In this document: positions 45,960 to 57,388 of the stretch, in pieces | Layout of the letters: each line of letters opens with the position of its first letter | Position numbering within the stretch: the first letter of the stretch is position 1 | Assembly (NCBI GenBank): GCA_013368315.1 | Contig: JAACJM010000038.1 | Coordinates: forward strand, 461,890-525,889 | DNA from: Tetrapyrgos nigripes | Lineage: Eukaryota > Basidiomycota > Agaricomycetes > Agaricales > Campanellaceae | Reading direction: 5' to 3' | Length of the DNA: 64,000 bases | Program-made: the position numbers and the translations under genes | The notes under the pieces: generated by a model | Databases searched by the model: none | Seen by the model: the letters and a program-made list of their open reading frames with translations, nothing else | Told to the model about the DNA's origin: nothing

Positions 45960-48888
45960 CTAAATCTTTGTTGCCTCTGGGTGTTTCTTGTGGAATGCTG
46001 TGATCTTGCGCTTCACATTTTTGAGATTTACAACTGGCTCCCATGAGTTATGACTGTCATCATACCCTTTCCACTTGACAAGGTATTCCAGTTGCCTCCA
46101 TCATATCCTGCTATCCAGAAGGGGCTCATCCTCCCCTTCAAGGTATACTGGCTCCTCAGGTAAGAGCCCATTCACCAAATTACCCTTGTAGGGGTAGAGT
46201 TTGTCAATGTGGAATACTGGGTGCAGACGATTAAGAGATTCAGGGAGGTCTAGCTGATAGTCTAACTCTCCAACTTTTTCCATAATCTTGTATGGTCCCA
46301 ACTGTCAATCCCCCAACTTGTCACTTGAAAGTTTCAAGTCAATGTCTTCTGCACTCAGTCAGACATAGTCTCCAACCTTGAACTGATGTCCCTTCCATTT
46401 CCCTCTTTTGTACCCTTCCTTCATATGGTGCTTGGCTAGGTGTAATGCTTCTCCTGCATATTTTCAAACCTGCCTTAGGACTTCGAGCTGATCTTCTACA
46501 TCTGGGATGCCTGTGCGACGGCCCACTGGTATGTTGAACAGAGGAAGGTAGCCATAAGTCACCTCGAAAGGTGCCAAGCCATGTGCAGAGTGTGTGTGAG
46601 AGTTCAGAACAAACTCAGCCATAGGAAGGTGCTCTACCCAATCATCCTGCCTATAGTTAGTGTAGAGATGTAGGTATTTCTCCACTTCCTGGTTGGCTCG
46701 TTCTGTCTGTCCATTTGTCTGGGGTTGGTAGCCTGAGGAAAGGTTTGACTTGATCCTGAGACGATCTAATAGAGAGCACATGGCTTGGGCTGCAAACTGT
46801 GGACCACAATCAGACACAAAGCGAAGTGGAAGGCCATGAAGGCAGAAAATCTCTCAGTAGTATAGGTTGGCGACTTCAGTGGCAGTGATGTTAGAGGTGC
46901 AGGGAAGGGTATGGACTTGTTTTCCATAGAGGTCAGTGCAGACTAGGATTGTGTCATAACCTTGTGAGGATGGTAGCTGTGTAATGAGGTTGACTCCAAC
47001 TTCTTCCCAGAGTCCTAAGGGTATGTCTAAGGGTTGGATTACTGCTTGTGGGTGATGCTGTAGCTTCTTCCTGGCGCACTTGTCACATCCCTCAACATAC
47101 TTCTCCACAAAGGAGCAAACAGTGGACCACCAGAAGTGCAAGGTTACCAGGTCAAGTGTCCCATGTAGCCCTGGATGTCCTGCTGATGGCTCATTGTGGC
47201 ACTGTTCTACTATTGCCTTCTGCAGCTCTTCATCTGGAGGAATGTAGACTCGCCCCTTGTGGTATACCAATCCATTATTCTCTTCCCATTCAGGTAAGCC
47301 ATTGGCAAGTCATTGTAACCCCTCCTTCCTCAACCTCTCTAGTCCTTTTAACACCTCCACTTCTCTCCCCAGTGCCTGCTGAATCTGTTCCTCTAGGGGG
47401 TTGACCAGCGCAGTAGCAGCAAGCCTTATGAAGTGTTTGGGTCTGAGTACTGTGGTTTCCAAGTTGTCTTCTCGGTCTGTAACTTGGTGGGAGGAAAGGT
47501 GAGAGAGAGCGTCTGCTTGGGTATTTGCTTTGCCTGGGCGATGGACTAGTTGGAAGTCAAAGTGTGATAGCCAAAGGGCCCATCTCACTTGTTGTTGACT
47601 GAGATCCTGTGCTGTTCACCAGAACTCTAGATTGGAGTGGTCTGTGATGATCTCAAAGGGCTGTGGTAGTCATTCCAGATAACTCCACCAGTCCTTCAGT
47701 GCCTCAATAATAGCCAGCATCTCTTGGTTGTAAATTTCATAATTGTGTTTGGCTGACTGCATGGATGCTGAAAAGAATGCTACTGGGTGCCAAAGACCAT
47801 CTTCTAACATCTGCATCAGGGCTCCCCCTGTTGTGAAGTTAGAAGCATCTACTTCGACTCAGGTAGGATGATCTGGTGACCAGAGTGTAAGAATGGGAGC
47901 AGATGTGAAGGTGGTTCGAAGGGAGTCAAAGGCTTCCTGTTGAGTTCCCCAGTTAAATGAGATGTCTTTATGTGTAAGGCCGTTCAGAGGTCGAGCAGTT
48001 TTGGCAAAGTTCTGTATGAATCGTTGATAGAAGTTAGCAAAGCCCAAGAACGCCAGATGTCACAGACATTGTGGGGGACTGGCCAGTGCTGTACTGCTGC
48101 CATCTTCACAGGGTCCATATGGACTTGCCCCTCCCAGATAATCAACCCAAGATATTCTATCTTTTCCTGTTCAAACTTGCATTTCTCTGGCCTCAGATAC
48201 AGATCATTCCTTTTCAACCTGGCTAGCACTTCCTGAACCACCTCTTGATACTCTTCCAGAGTCCCACTGAAGATCAGGATGGCATCCAGATAAACTGCTA
48301 CCTTTCTGCTGCAATCAAGTCTGAGAAGATGGAGTTCATGAGGCCCTGGAAAGTAGCTGGCGAGTTTGTCAATCCAAAGAACATGACAGTAGGTTCAAAG
48401 AGCCCTCGGTTGGTTGCAAACACTGCCTTCCACTCATCCCCCTGTTTGATCCGGATGTTGTTAGACCCCCAATGTACATCAAACTTGGTGAAGTACTTGG
48501 CACCTTGAAGGTGACTGGGAAGAGGGTAGTGGTTCTTAATAGTGTACTTGTTTAGATGTTGGTAATCCTGAACAAACCAAAGTTTCCTGTCTTTCTTCTT
48601 CACAAAGAAGACAGGAGAGGACAGAGGGGATTTGGAGGATCAGATATAACCCTTATGGATATTCTCATTGAGGAATTGATCGAGTTCCTGTTGTTCATTG
48701 ATGGACATTGGGTAGATCTTGGTTTGTAGGGCGGCAGGTGCTCCAGGTACCAGTTCAATAGTGTGATCCCAGGGTTTGTGTGCAGGGAGGCGTTCCAACT
48801 CAGCTTCAGAGAAGACCTGAGAATAATCCCAATCTTCTTCCACAACATTGTCTTCTTGTTCCATTCCTCCTTGTCCAGCTCCTCCCAT
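45960..48888 (-). pseudogene. pol: gypsy-1 pol with chromodomain, CpG-decayed
   Basis: In order on the minus strand: an N-terminal linker and reverse transcriptase (FSEAELERLP, INEQQELDQFL, VQDYQHLNKYTIKN, FEPTVMFFGLTNSPATFQ), RNase H (about 47310-47800), integrase zinc finger (HNEPSAGHPG ... CDKCARK), integrase core (SDCGPQFAA, YQPQTNGQTERANQEVEKYL), and a C-terminal chromodomain ([19 protein letters not shown]) ending at 45960. Stops at 46101, 46315, 46854 and 47616 are all TGA. Where the younger gypsy-2 keeps Arg, this copy has Gln, His, Trp, Cys or stop. Frameshifts occur near 48850 and 47985. It cannot be functional. Confidence 0.88.
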
Positions 48889-49682
48889 CCATACGCCTTC
48901 TTCACATCCTCAGTTGATACCTCCTCTAGGTCCAGTGCTGCAAAGTCTGCATTCGCCTTGCTGATCTTCCGGGTGTCACTCTTCACCTGCTCTTTACCCT
49001 TCCCAGACTTTTCCTCTTTGTCTTCCTCTGTTCCTACAGCACATATGTCTTCTCCCTGCATTGCAGCATTGACTCGGCCCCCAGCAGCCTCTCGTCTCTC
49101 AACGACCCAAGCACACACATCCACATATTCTGGCATGTCTGGCTCGCAGAACTGTATCTTGCTCCACTCATTCTCCCAAGTAATACCAGAATGCTCCCAA
49201 TAATCTCCCCACAACTTCTTCATCTCCTCTTCGACCCTCTGGAGGCTATAGCCAGTGGCATTGTCAACGAACAACTGTAGTATTGTCCATGTGTAGAATT
49301 CAGCAGCCAGGATGATAAGGTTTGCTGCATAGTCACTGTCGTAGTGATGCCCTGCATGCTCAGCACTCTTTTTTAGCTTGGTAGCCCCGTCGTTGACGTT
49401 GAGTTTGCCATCAATGATCTCCTGAAGCACCGCAGACATCAATTCCAATTCGCTGGCTGGCACAGTGCTGATGGCCTCCGGAATGAGCAAGTGGAAAGGG
49501 GTCAGAGATGAGGAAGGGTCCTTTGGTCCCCTTGAAGTGGATGATGACAAAGGTACGTTCTGCTGAGCGGATGATGATGGCAGTGCCTGAGAATCTACAC
49601 CTTGGTCCTTGGAGGGTGTGGGTTGAGTGCTATCTGCAGCAGGCTTGGTGACAGCGGAGGCAGGAGACTTCTTGAGTCGTTT
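48889..49682 (-). pseudogene. Unusual N-terminal region of gypsy-1
   Basis: This open frame continues upstream of the reverse transcriptase but lacks the expected zinc knuckle and protease. It contains a helical part (SAVLQEIIDGKLNVNDGATK, EEMKKLWGDYWEHSG) and a charged linker (EEDKEEKSGKGKEQ). I do not recognise it. It could be a diverged gag or captured host sequence. It is cut at 49682 by the foldback MITE, which supplies the first codons of the present frame. Confidence 0.5.
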
Positions 49683-49961
49683 CACTGAGTGCAAACACTT
49701 GTAATTCCTTGGATATACAGAGGAATTACACAAGACTTACACTAGTACACTCAATATGTAAGTCCACTTGACTTACTGAAGTATTACCAAGGACCACTGT
49801 GAGACTTCATGCCTTACAATAGTCATATATAATTGTTCTATTTTTCTTGGTCTCTGGTAATACTTCAGTAAGTCAAGTGGACTTACATATTGAGTGTACC
49901 AGTGTAAGTCTTATGTAATTCCTCTGTATATCCAAGGAATTACAAGTGTTTGCACCCAGTG
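49683..49961. mobile_element. 279-bp foldback MITE, CACTG-ended
   Basis: Arms of 107 bp (49683-49789 and 49855-49961) are inverted copies with three mismatches, around a 65-bp loop. The ends are CACTG...CAGTG, flanked by TTT on both sides (49680-49682 and 49962-49964). CACTA/G termini with a 3-bp target duplication suggest a CACTA (EnSpm) relative. It contains no transposase. Confidence 0.9.
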
Positions 49962-50036
49962 TTTATGTTCAGACAGGGACAGTACTACTCGCAACAATGA
50001 GTTAGCGATCAGATCATGGGAGTCTTGGGCTCTAAA

Positions 50037-50580
50037 TTACACACCTAGTGGATCACCGAATTTTAAGAAGAGCTTGTTGCACATCCAGTCATAGAACAGG
50101 GCCCTCATATTCAGTGTTTTACACTTGTGCCAGTGTTCCCAGTATGCATCGAGGAAGGCTTTCAGTTCACCAGTTTCATCGTTCCACCAACCTGCACATC
50201 CAGGTGCCAATTTGTCCTTGGGATTCTTGCCTTTCATCATGGGAGGTATATGTCTCAGACTAAGACTTGGAGAAATCAAAAAGATATGGTAACGTGCATG
50301 TCACAGGGTTCCTTCCCACACCATAACCCAAAGCTCCAGAACCTTTGAGAATGGAGAACGTCCTTTTACTGGTGGTTGCACAATGTTTCCAATAATCCTC
50401 ATGTCCACACACACATTCTACAACAGCACTTGAAGAGAGTATAGTGTCAAAACATCCATAAACTGGTATATAGATGCTAGCCTGTATATGTATATCAGCA
50501 CTAATACAGTCAAAATCTCTCAGTTCGCTCTCCATTGCAAGGAATCTGAATGATGGAGAGGAGACATTCATATCCAGCAT
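50037..50580 (-). pseudogene. Unrecognised broken ORF pair
   Basis: Two minus-strand frames (50580-50260 and 50279-50037) abut and together read protein-like. Residues include ESELRDFDCISADI, VVECVCGHEDYWKHC, GWWNDETGELKAFLDAYWEH and a FGDPLGV end. No family was recognised. They may be exons or frameshifted parts of one gene. Confidence 0.35.
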
Positions 50581-50726
50581 ACACTATAGCTATACTTCTG
50601 AATTACCAATGAACAATATAGGTATTTCCAAATTACCGACAAATGTCAACGGCCACTGGAATTAATCATATGCCCCAGCATATTAGATACCATGTGGGAC
50701 GTATATAGGAACGTTTACGCATCAGA

Positions 50727-51281
50727 GGGCTTGGCCCCAGAGGCAGAACTTCATTCAACCATCGGCACCATATCTATATCTCAGTCTGGGATCTGCCCTA
50801 GCAGTGATTGCACAGATCTTCCATAATCCATATATCATTATCAGATGCAGGTGTTTCTGATTGTAAAATTTAGGGTTGGTCTGACATACAGTCAGACTAT
50901 CTGCATTTGTACATCGATTTGTTATCTACATATGTACTGGTACCAGTGAGTCAGCCAACAGGTTAGTTCATTGTTGGAGATAAATTCTGAGAAATTTAGC
51001 AGTGCATGCCTCAGAGCCGAGATTAGGTGGCTTGGCCCCAGAGGGAGAACTCCATTTGACCATCAGCACCATATCTATATCTGGGACCAGCCCTACTGCT
51101 AAATGAAATAAGAGTTATTGCCAGCTTAAATGAGCAGATCTTCGATATATCGGATGCAGAAGGTGTTTCTGATTGTCAAAACTAGCATCAGTCCGACATA
51201 TGGATCAGACATACTTGCATTTGTACATGTACCTGTGAATCAACCAACAGGTTAGCTCATCATTGGAGAGAAATTCTGAGT
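50727..51281. repeat. Diverged tandem duplication, about 290 bp
   Basis: 50727-50996 and 51021-51281 share GGCTTGGCCCCAGAGG, ACCATATCTATATCTS, GGTGTTTCTGATTGT, CATTTGTACAT, CAACAGGTTAG and GAAATTCTGAG in the same order, with scattered differences. Confidence 0.75.
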
Positions 51282-51382
51282 GAGGGATTATTCTGACAAT
51301 ATGAATGAGATGTATGTGTGTGCACTGCAAGCCACAAGTTTCCAGCGTCTGTACATACACCCATATCTATACACCAATTCTG

Positions 51383-52272
51383 CTACTCCTTACAGATAAT
51401 CAAGGCAATGACTGTGAGATAGAACAAATCTTTAGTGATCTCTTTCAATGCTTTCACCTCCATGTCTACCTCTATGTGACGTTGATTGGCATCCTGCATG
51501 CATTGAAGCAAGTCCTTCCAAAGGATAACATCAGTTTCCAAAGCGTAAGCCCTGGTGAGTACAATAACAAAAAACTCAAGGTGCATGAGCTTGTCAAGTT
51601 TGCTTTGTGCGATAGGGATATAGATGAGGTGATGGGTCTCCACCTCATGACCTGTGAAGCTGGGGTCAGGCCCATACAGCGTTGTGCTGGGGACACAATT
51701 TTTAGTTGAAAAAAAAAATGAGCTGTAAATTGGCGCACCATTGATATGACTCCATTTTTCAGGACCCAATGGACCTCCTGGGAGCAGCCCAGCCCCAGAT
51801 GGAGGATCATACCAGGAGTAAGAACTATCACGAATGTCGCTGCAACACTTGAACACTTTTCCAAAAAGCTGAGTGAACTCCAGATCCATATAGTCACGGG
51901 CTCAACCATAGTCTTTTGCAGCTGTTGGTGGACTTAACATAGTTGAAAGATATCTTCGCATCCAATCCTGGCCTTCACTTCGCCCAGGAGGAATATTGGG
52001 AACCCAGAATTCACAAGAGATCATCTCGTCACTATATCCAGCGTACTCAACAGAAGAATACAACAGAAAAAGAGCACAAATGCATGAAGGAATAGCACTG
52101 ATTCCATTGGCAGCAAAGTCCCAGAAATGAGGGCAGTGTATGTCAAAGATATCTGTCACGATCTCAACCTGTTCTCGGTCAAAAGTATGAGCATGCTTGT
52201 CGTTATCAGAGCCAACAATGTCCATGCTAAGTGAACCACAAGAAGAGACACTTGGCAAGCAAGGGCTGTAAG
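51383..52272 (-). pseudogene. Unrecognised ORF with one in-frame stop
   Basis: Two same-strand frames (52312-51902 and 51889-51383) are in one frame separated only by a TGA after AAKDYG and before ARDYMDLEF. The region reads protein-like (PHFWDFAANGISAIPS, YVPIAQSKLDKL-like segments). No family was recognised. The upstream part runs into the gypsy-2 LTR at 52273, so the original start is lost. Confidence 0.35.
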
Positions 52273-52759
52273 TGTCAAGAACGTTGTCACTTAGCAAAAC
52301 CACCCAAGTCACACAGTGAACGAAATAGATTTAACGAGTTTACAATGAGACGAGATAAAGAGAAAGTGAAAAAGGGGAAGGGAAATCGAGTAGCTGACTA
52401 TGCTCGACACTGCACTGTACTAGGAGCGGAGTGGAGACGAAGTGAACAGACTAAGGAACCTAGCTACGAGATCTAAGATATATATAGAAGAGAAATGAAT
52501 ATGTGGGAATGTCCATGGAGTTTAGGAATCGGAGGAGATAAGGGTATGAGTCAAGTAAGAAAATATATACGTGAGAATGTCCATGGAGATAAAGGAAACG
52601 GAGAGGTGAGTTATAGATCTATAAGACGATGATGAGAAGTAATCAGTATTTATGGGTTTATGGAAGGTGATAGAATGATGAACAGAAGTGAATAGATAGT
52701 AGAAGGGAATAGAGAGGTAAGTGAAGGAAAGATGAAGGAGACGGAGGCGATTCGTGACA
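52273..52759 (-). repeat. 3' LTR of gypsy-2
   Basis: 487 bp. Compared with the other LTR, about 80 bp near 52310-52395 differ at roughly a quarter of sites, while the remaining part differs at only about 11 positions. Confidence 0.92.
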
Positions 52760-52772
52760 CTACCCCCCTTTT
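52760..52772 (-). other. Polypurine tract of gypsy-2
   Basis: Minus-strand AAAAGGGGGGTAG directly abuts the 3' LTR. Confidence 0.8.
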
Positions 52773-53313
52773 TAGGTCGAGCTTTCGCCGGAGCTCGGAA
52801 GCCAACTGGTCCACTGTTTCGTCCACTGTTTCCTGATTTCTTTGTCCAAACCATGCTCGGTTGGCCAAGTTCCTGGTACGTCATAGGGAAGTTTCCCCAT
52901 CCCGTTAGGGCTGACTCTCGTCCGTGCCATCCTCCTTCCCATGCTCCCCATCCATCGTGGTTGTTGACGTCTGCTGTGCCCCACCCAGCGTCGTTGTTGT
53001 TGTTTAACTCTATGAACCCTCCCCATGCGCTAGCATCCCCCCATCCTAGATTGTTTCGTTCGTTGAGTCGCAGGCTGGCTTTGTAGGTGATGCATCTGGA
53101 GCGGTGTCCTTCCCCCATCCTGCATCGTTTCGTTGAGTCCTGTCCTGGCCAAATGCATTGGTTGCATCCGCTGTGCCTCCCTGCATGTCCTTCATCCAGC
53201 CTACAGCGCCGACCTGAGCGTTGGCCATATCTGCAACATCCTGTGTTGTCCGTCAATGGGTCGATCGTCGTCGTAGTGGTAGTGGAGACTGTGATAGCGA
53301 TGGGTGTAGACAT
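52760..53313 (-). CDS. Extra gypsy-2 frame rich in Gly-Trp/Trp-Gly motifs
   Basis: Between the pol stop (53471) and the 3' LTR lie about 710 bp that gypsy-1 lacks. The frame from the ATG at 53313 stays open through the purine tract into the LTR (to 52522). Its first part is Cys/His/Arg-rich (RRCRLDEGHAGRH, KRCRMGEGHRSRC). Its second part has LGWGDASAWGG, DAGWGTAD, GWGAWEGGW and TGWGN. A second frame from the ATG at 53228 reads VGWMKD and RNDAGWGKD before stopping at 53046. The same DNA unit (CTCAACGAA...AGGATGGGGG) underlies the NDAGWG and NNLGWG motifs in both frames, so an indel near 53060 has probably split one Gly-Trp protein. Gly-Trp repeats are the Argonaute-binding hook of plant, animal and some viral proteins. 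Function here is inference. Confidence 0.5.
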
Positions 53314-53470
53314 GATGATGTGTGTTGGAAAAGCAAAGAGATGTTTGGGTAGGATGTGGTTGAGTTCTGTTTTGTCGTTCGAGTTCGAAGTTGATGGCTT
53401 TTAACGAGTTCGTGTCCGCGGTAACGTGGGACGGTCAAGTTCGTTTAGTGGATTATGACAGTGGACGCCG

Positions 53471-56400
53471 TTAGTGTCGGTAAGCTCGGGGATGTTTCTG
53501 ATGGAATTTTTCGATCATGTCCTTTACCTTGGTCAGGTTTGATGTGGGTACCCAGGTATTTTCCGAGTCGGGGTAGTCCAACCATTTAATGAGGTACTGA
53601 GTACCCTTTCTATTCCTGGTTGGTTTGGAGTCTAGTATCATTTCGACGTCGTATTCTTCATCAGCGTCTAGCAGTTCCACGGGAGGTTCGGGGTAGTTTG
53701 GTCCGTGGGCATCTGTTTCCACGTACGGCGTTAACAGGGAAGCGTGGAAAACGGGATGTATCCGCCAGGTTGTCGGTAGTTTCAACTTGTAGTTGACCTG
53801 GCTGATTACTTCAATGATCTCGAATGGCCCGTGACGACGATCGGACAACTTAGCTTTTGGTCTCGTTGTCTTCAGGTTCTTTCCATCGAGTAGCACTCTA
53901 TCTCCGACTTTGTACCCTGTCCAGGAGATGGAGTGGTTGCCATGCTGTGCTTTCATTGTTTCAGCGGCCGACGTCAAGCTTGCTTTGAGTTCGTCCCTGA
54001 GTCGGTTGAGGTTTTCAAGTCGTTCCTCTACTGTCGGTAGGTTGGAGGTTGGATTAAATGATGGGAAGAAGCGTGGTTGGTATCCGTGTAAGAGTTCGAA
54101 GGGGGACTTCCCCGTTGCTGAATGTATTCTGGTGTTATGACTGAATTCGGCGTATGGTAGATAGTCCACCCAGTCTTCTTGTCGATAGTTGCAAAAGATC
54201 CGTAAGAATTGTTCCAATTCCTGATTGTATCGTTCCGACTCTCCGTCGGTTTGTGGGTGATAGGCGGTACTAAGGGCTGAAGTGATGCCTAGCTTCTCAT
54301 GGACCGCGGCCATGACCTTACTAGCGAATTGCGGACCTCAGTCGGAGATCATCTTGTCCCACAATCCATATCGTCGCCAAGTGTTGTCAAGCAGTAGATT
54401 CACCGTTCCGTCACTGTCAATTGTTTTCATACACGGCGATATGATGACCGTTTTTGTTGATTTGTCCACTGTGACGTGGATTGCGTTGAATCCTTTACAT
54501 TCAGGAAGATCCGTGATAAAGTCGGTGGTAATAGTTCCAAAGGGACGTTCTGGAATTTCGGTGGGGATTAAGGGAATCTGAGCGGGGTGGTTGTTGGGTT
54601 TCGTTGTCTGGCATTTGGCGCAGCCAGTTACATAGTCCTTGACGAAGACTGACATTCCTGGCCACCAGAATTCCCTGCTGACTAGCTCATAAGTTTTGTA
54701 TCGTCCGGGGTGCCCGTTGCCAGGGAGTCGTGGTGTAGTCTTACGATATCCCGTCGGAGATCGTTGTCTGCTGGGACATAGATTTTCCCTCAGAATAGGA
54801 TGATTCCGTCTTCATAGTTCCATTCCTGTAGGTTTTTTACCAGCGAACATGGCCCGTTCCGTAAGATGACATCTAAGGCACTTACTACCTCTAGGTCCCT
54901 CTTGGGACATTCTTTGATTCGTCTTCGTAGTTCTACATCTCCTATGGCTGTTACCGTTCCTTGTCTAGTTGCTCGGATTCGGAAGAATTTGGGGTCGAGA
55001 AGGATTCTGTCGGTGTTGTCATTCTCGGTCCCGAGTTTGTGGTCTGGTCGTCTAGATAGTGGGTCAGCTTTATTCAGACTTCCGGGTTTATGTTGGAGGG
55101 AGAACTCAAATCGTGTAAGGAATAACGCCCATCGTGCTTGTCGTCGACTGAGTTTTTGGGCGGTCTGGAAATATTCCAAGTTCCGGTGGTCGGTGAAGAT
55201 TTCGATAGAATGGGGGGCTCCCTCCAAATAGTGTCTCCATGCTTCTAGTGCCCGTATGATTGCCAACAGTTCCTTGTCATGGATGTCGTAGTTTCGTTCG
55301 GTTTCTGACAGGGATTTAGAGATGTAGGCGACTGGGTGCCATCGGTCGTCTTCCCCGGTTTGCATAAGTATTCCTCCCGTTGCGTAGTCTGATGCGTCTA
55401 CTTCCACTCGGTATGGTTTCGTATGGTCTGGCATTAGTAGAACGGGTTTTGATGTGAAGGCCGTTTTGAGGGTTTGGAATGCTTTCTCGGCCTCTGTTCC
55501 CCAGTTCCAGTGGTTGTCCTTCCTTGTCAGATCGAAAAGGGGTCGTGCGATTTTTGAAAAGTCTTTGATGAAGCGTCTGTAGAAGTTTCCGAATCCTAGG
55601 AAAGCCTGAACTTCCTTTACGGTTTTTGGAGTTGGCCATTCGAGTACCCCTTCTACTTTAACTGGGTCCATAGATAGAGTGTCGTGCGAGACAATCAGTC
55701 CCAAAAAGTCAACCTTGTCTGCTTCGAATATGCATTTTTCGGGTTTGGCGTATAGGTCGTTGTCCCGTAATCGTTGTAAGACTGTCTGGACTAATTCCCT
55801 ATGTTCATCTAAGTTGCGAGTGAATATCAAAATATCATCCATGTAGACGACGATCTTCCCTTGGTCAATGAGATCCTTGAAGATAGTGTTCATCATTGCT
55901 TGAAAGGTCGCTGGTGAGTTCATTAATCCAAAAAACATGACCGTTGGCTCGAATAGTCCTCGATTAGTTTTGAAGGCGGCTTTCCATTCATCTCCTTCTT
56001 TGATCCGGATGTTATTGTATCCCCAGCGTAGGTCGATTTTGCTGAACACATATGCGTTTTTGAGTTTGTCGATTAGTTCTGGAATGAGGGGTAGTGGGTA
56101 TGCGTTTTTTACGGTACCCTTGTTGAGCGCTCTATAATCCTGTACTGGACGTAGTTTTCCGTCCTTTTTCTTTACGAAGAAGAAGGGACTTGCCATTGGG
56201 GACTTCGATGGTTTAATGTATCCTTTTTCGAGGTTTTCGGTCAGGAAGGAATCGAGTTCGGATTGTTCGTTTGGGGAGAGAGGGTATGTTTTACACGCGC
56301 GTGGTTGAAAGTCGTCTTGCAGTTCGATCGCGTGGTCCCAATTACTTCGTTGGGGTAGGCGTTCTGAAGTTTTTTTGTCGAACACTGACAAGTATTCATG

Positions 56401-57388
56401 GTATTGTTTTGGTATTTGTTCTCGTAACGAGGTTGTTGAGTTTGTGGATTTGTTTTCAGTGTTTTGTAGCGCTTTGTTAAAGGCAGCTCGGATACTCAGC
56501 TTGGTATCTGATAGACCTTCATCAGGATCGGTGGGGGTGTCTAGGTATTCCATGACGAGTTCACTCCATTGTCCCGGAACATTCCATTGTCCGGTCGTGT
56601 CTTCTGAGGAGAGCATCGTTCCTAAGTCGATCCGTTGTAATCGGATCCTTTTTGGTCGTTGTGATCGACGTTGTCCCGCTATCTTGGGTTGTGGTGTTGC
56701 TTTTGTGGGGACCTATGATTTCTTTGAATACCACTTGGTAATCTCGGTGATATGTTCTGGGGTCTATTATTTCAGGTTTCTTTATTTTCGGAGGAGGGCT
56801 TTTCGACTTAGCTTCAGTCTTTACTGGGGTCTTTTCCAGTGTGCAAGCGTTGGGGCATCGCGTTAGGTTGATTTCCGACGTTGTCCAGTTGATTTCTGGG
56901 TTGTGGTGTCGTAACCAATCAGTACCCAAAATGATATCGTGATCTCCAATATCCGTGATGTAGAATTCGGCGATCTCCTCGTGATGGGAATGGTGATCTG
57001 GGGGTAAGATTCGTAGTTTTTGGACGGTGTAATGTCTTACCCATCCCATTACGTTTTCTGATCCGTCGACGTTTCGAACTGGGAATGGTTTTTCTAGAGG
57101 GATGCGACTGAGATGATGTTTTTGGGCGAAGTCATTATTAATGATGATTCCTTCTGCTCCACTGTCTAGTAGAGCGGTTGCGTCGATTTTTCGTCCAGTT
57201 ATTTTCCCGATCAATTCGGTCTTAAGTTCTATTGACGGGGTCTGTTGGTTTCGAGTGATTGCCGTGATTCTCAATTCAGATAGGGATCGTGGCTTACGAA
57301 AGGGTATAGGGCTCGTGTATTGCCTGTGTTTTACTGGTATGTATGTCCATGTCCCTCCTCCTGACGACGTAGCAGGGGAGGTATTCAA
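53471..57388 (-). pseudogene. pol: gypsy-2 pol with chromodomain
   Basis: Protease (57388-56561, ATALLDSGAEGIIIN and IILGTDWLRHHNPEI) shifts frame near 56600-56700 into reverse transcriptase (VQDYRALNKGTVKN, KIVVYMDDILIF, active-site MDD) and RNase H (RVEVDASDYATGG, IFTDHRNLEYF). The integrase region is broken by a TGA at 54790 (ILF-stop-GKIYV), a one-base frameshift near 54740 and a TGA at 54338 (SD-stop-GPQFAS). The last frame (54313-53471) carries the integrase end (PQTDGESERYNQELEQ) and a chromodomain (YLIKWLDYPDSENTWVP). The two TGA codons stand where an Arg (CGA) is expected. The body is otherwise close to a functional element. Confidence 0.92.

Noticed and set aside
52754..53086. Plus-strand frames opposite the Gly-Trp frame
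   Set aside because: Antisense shadows; all other element genes are on the minus strand.
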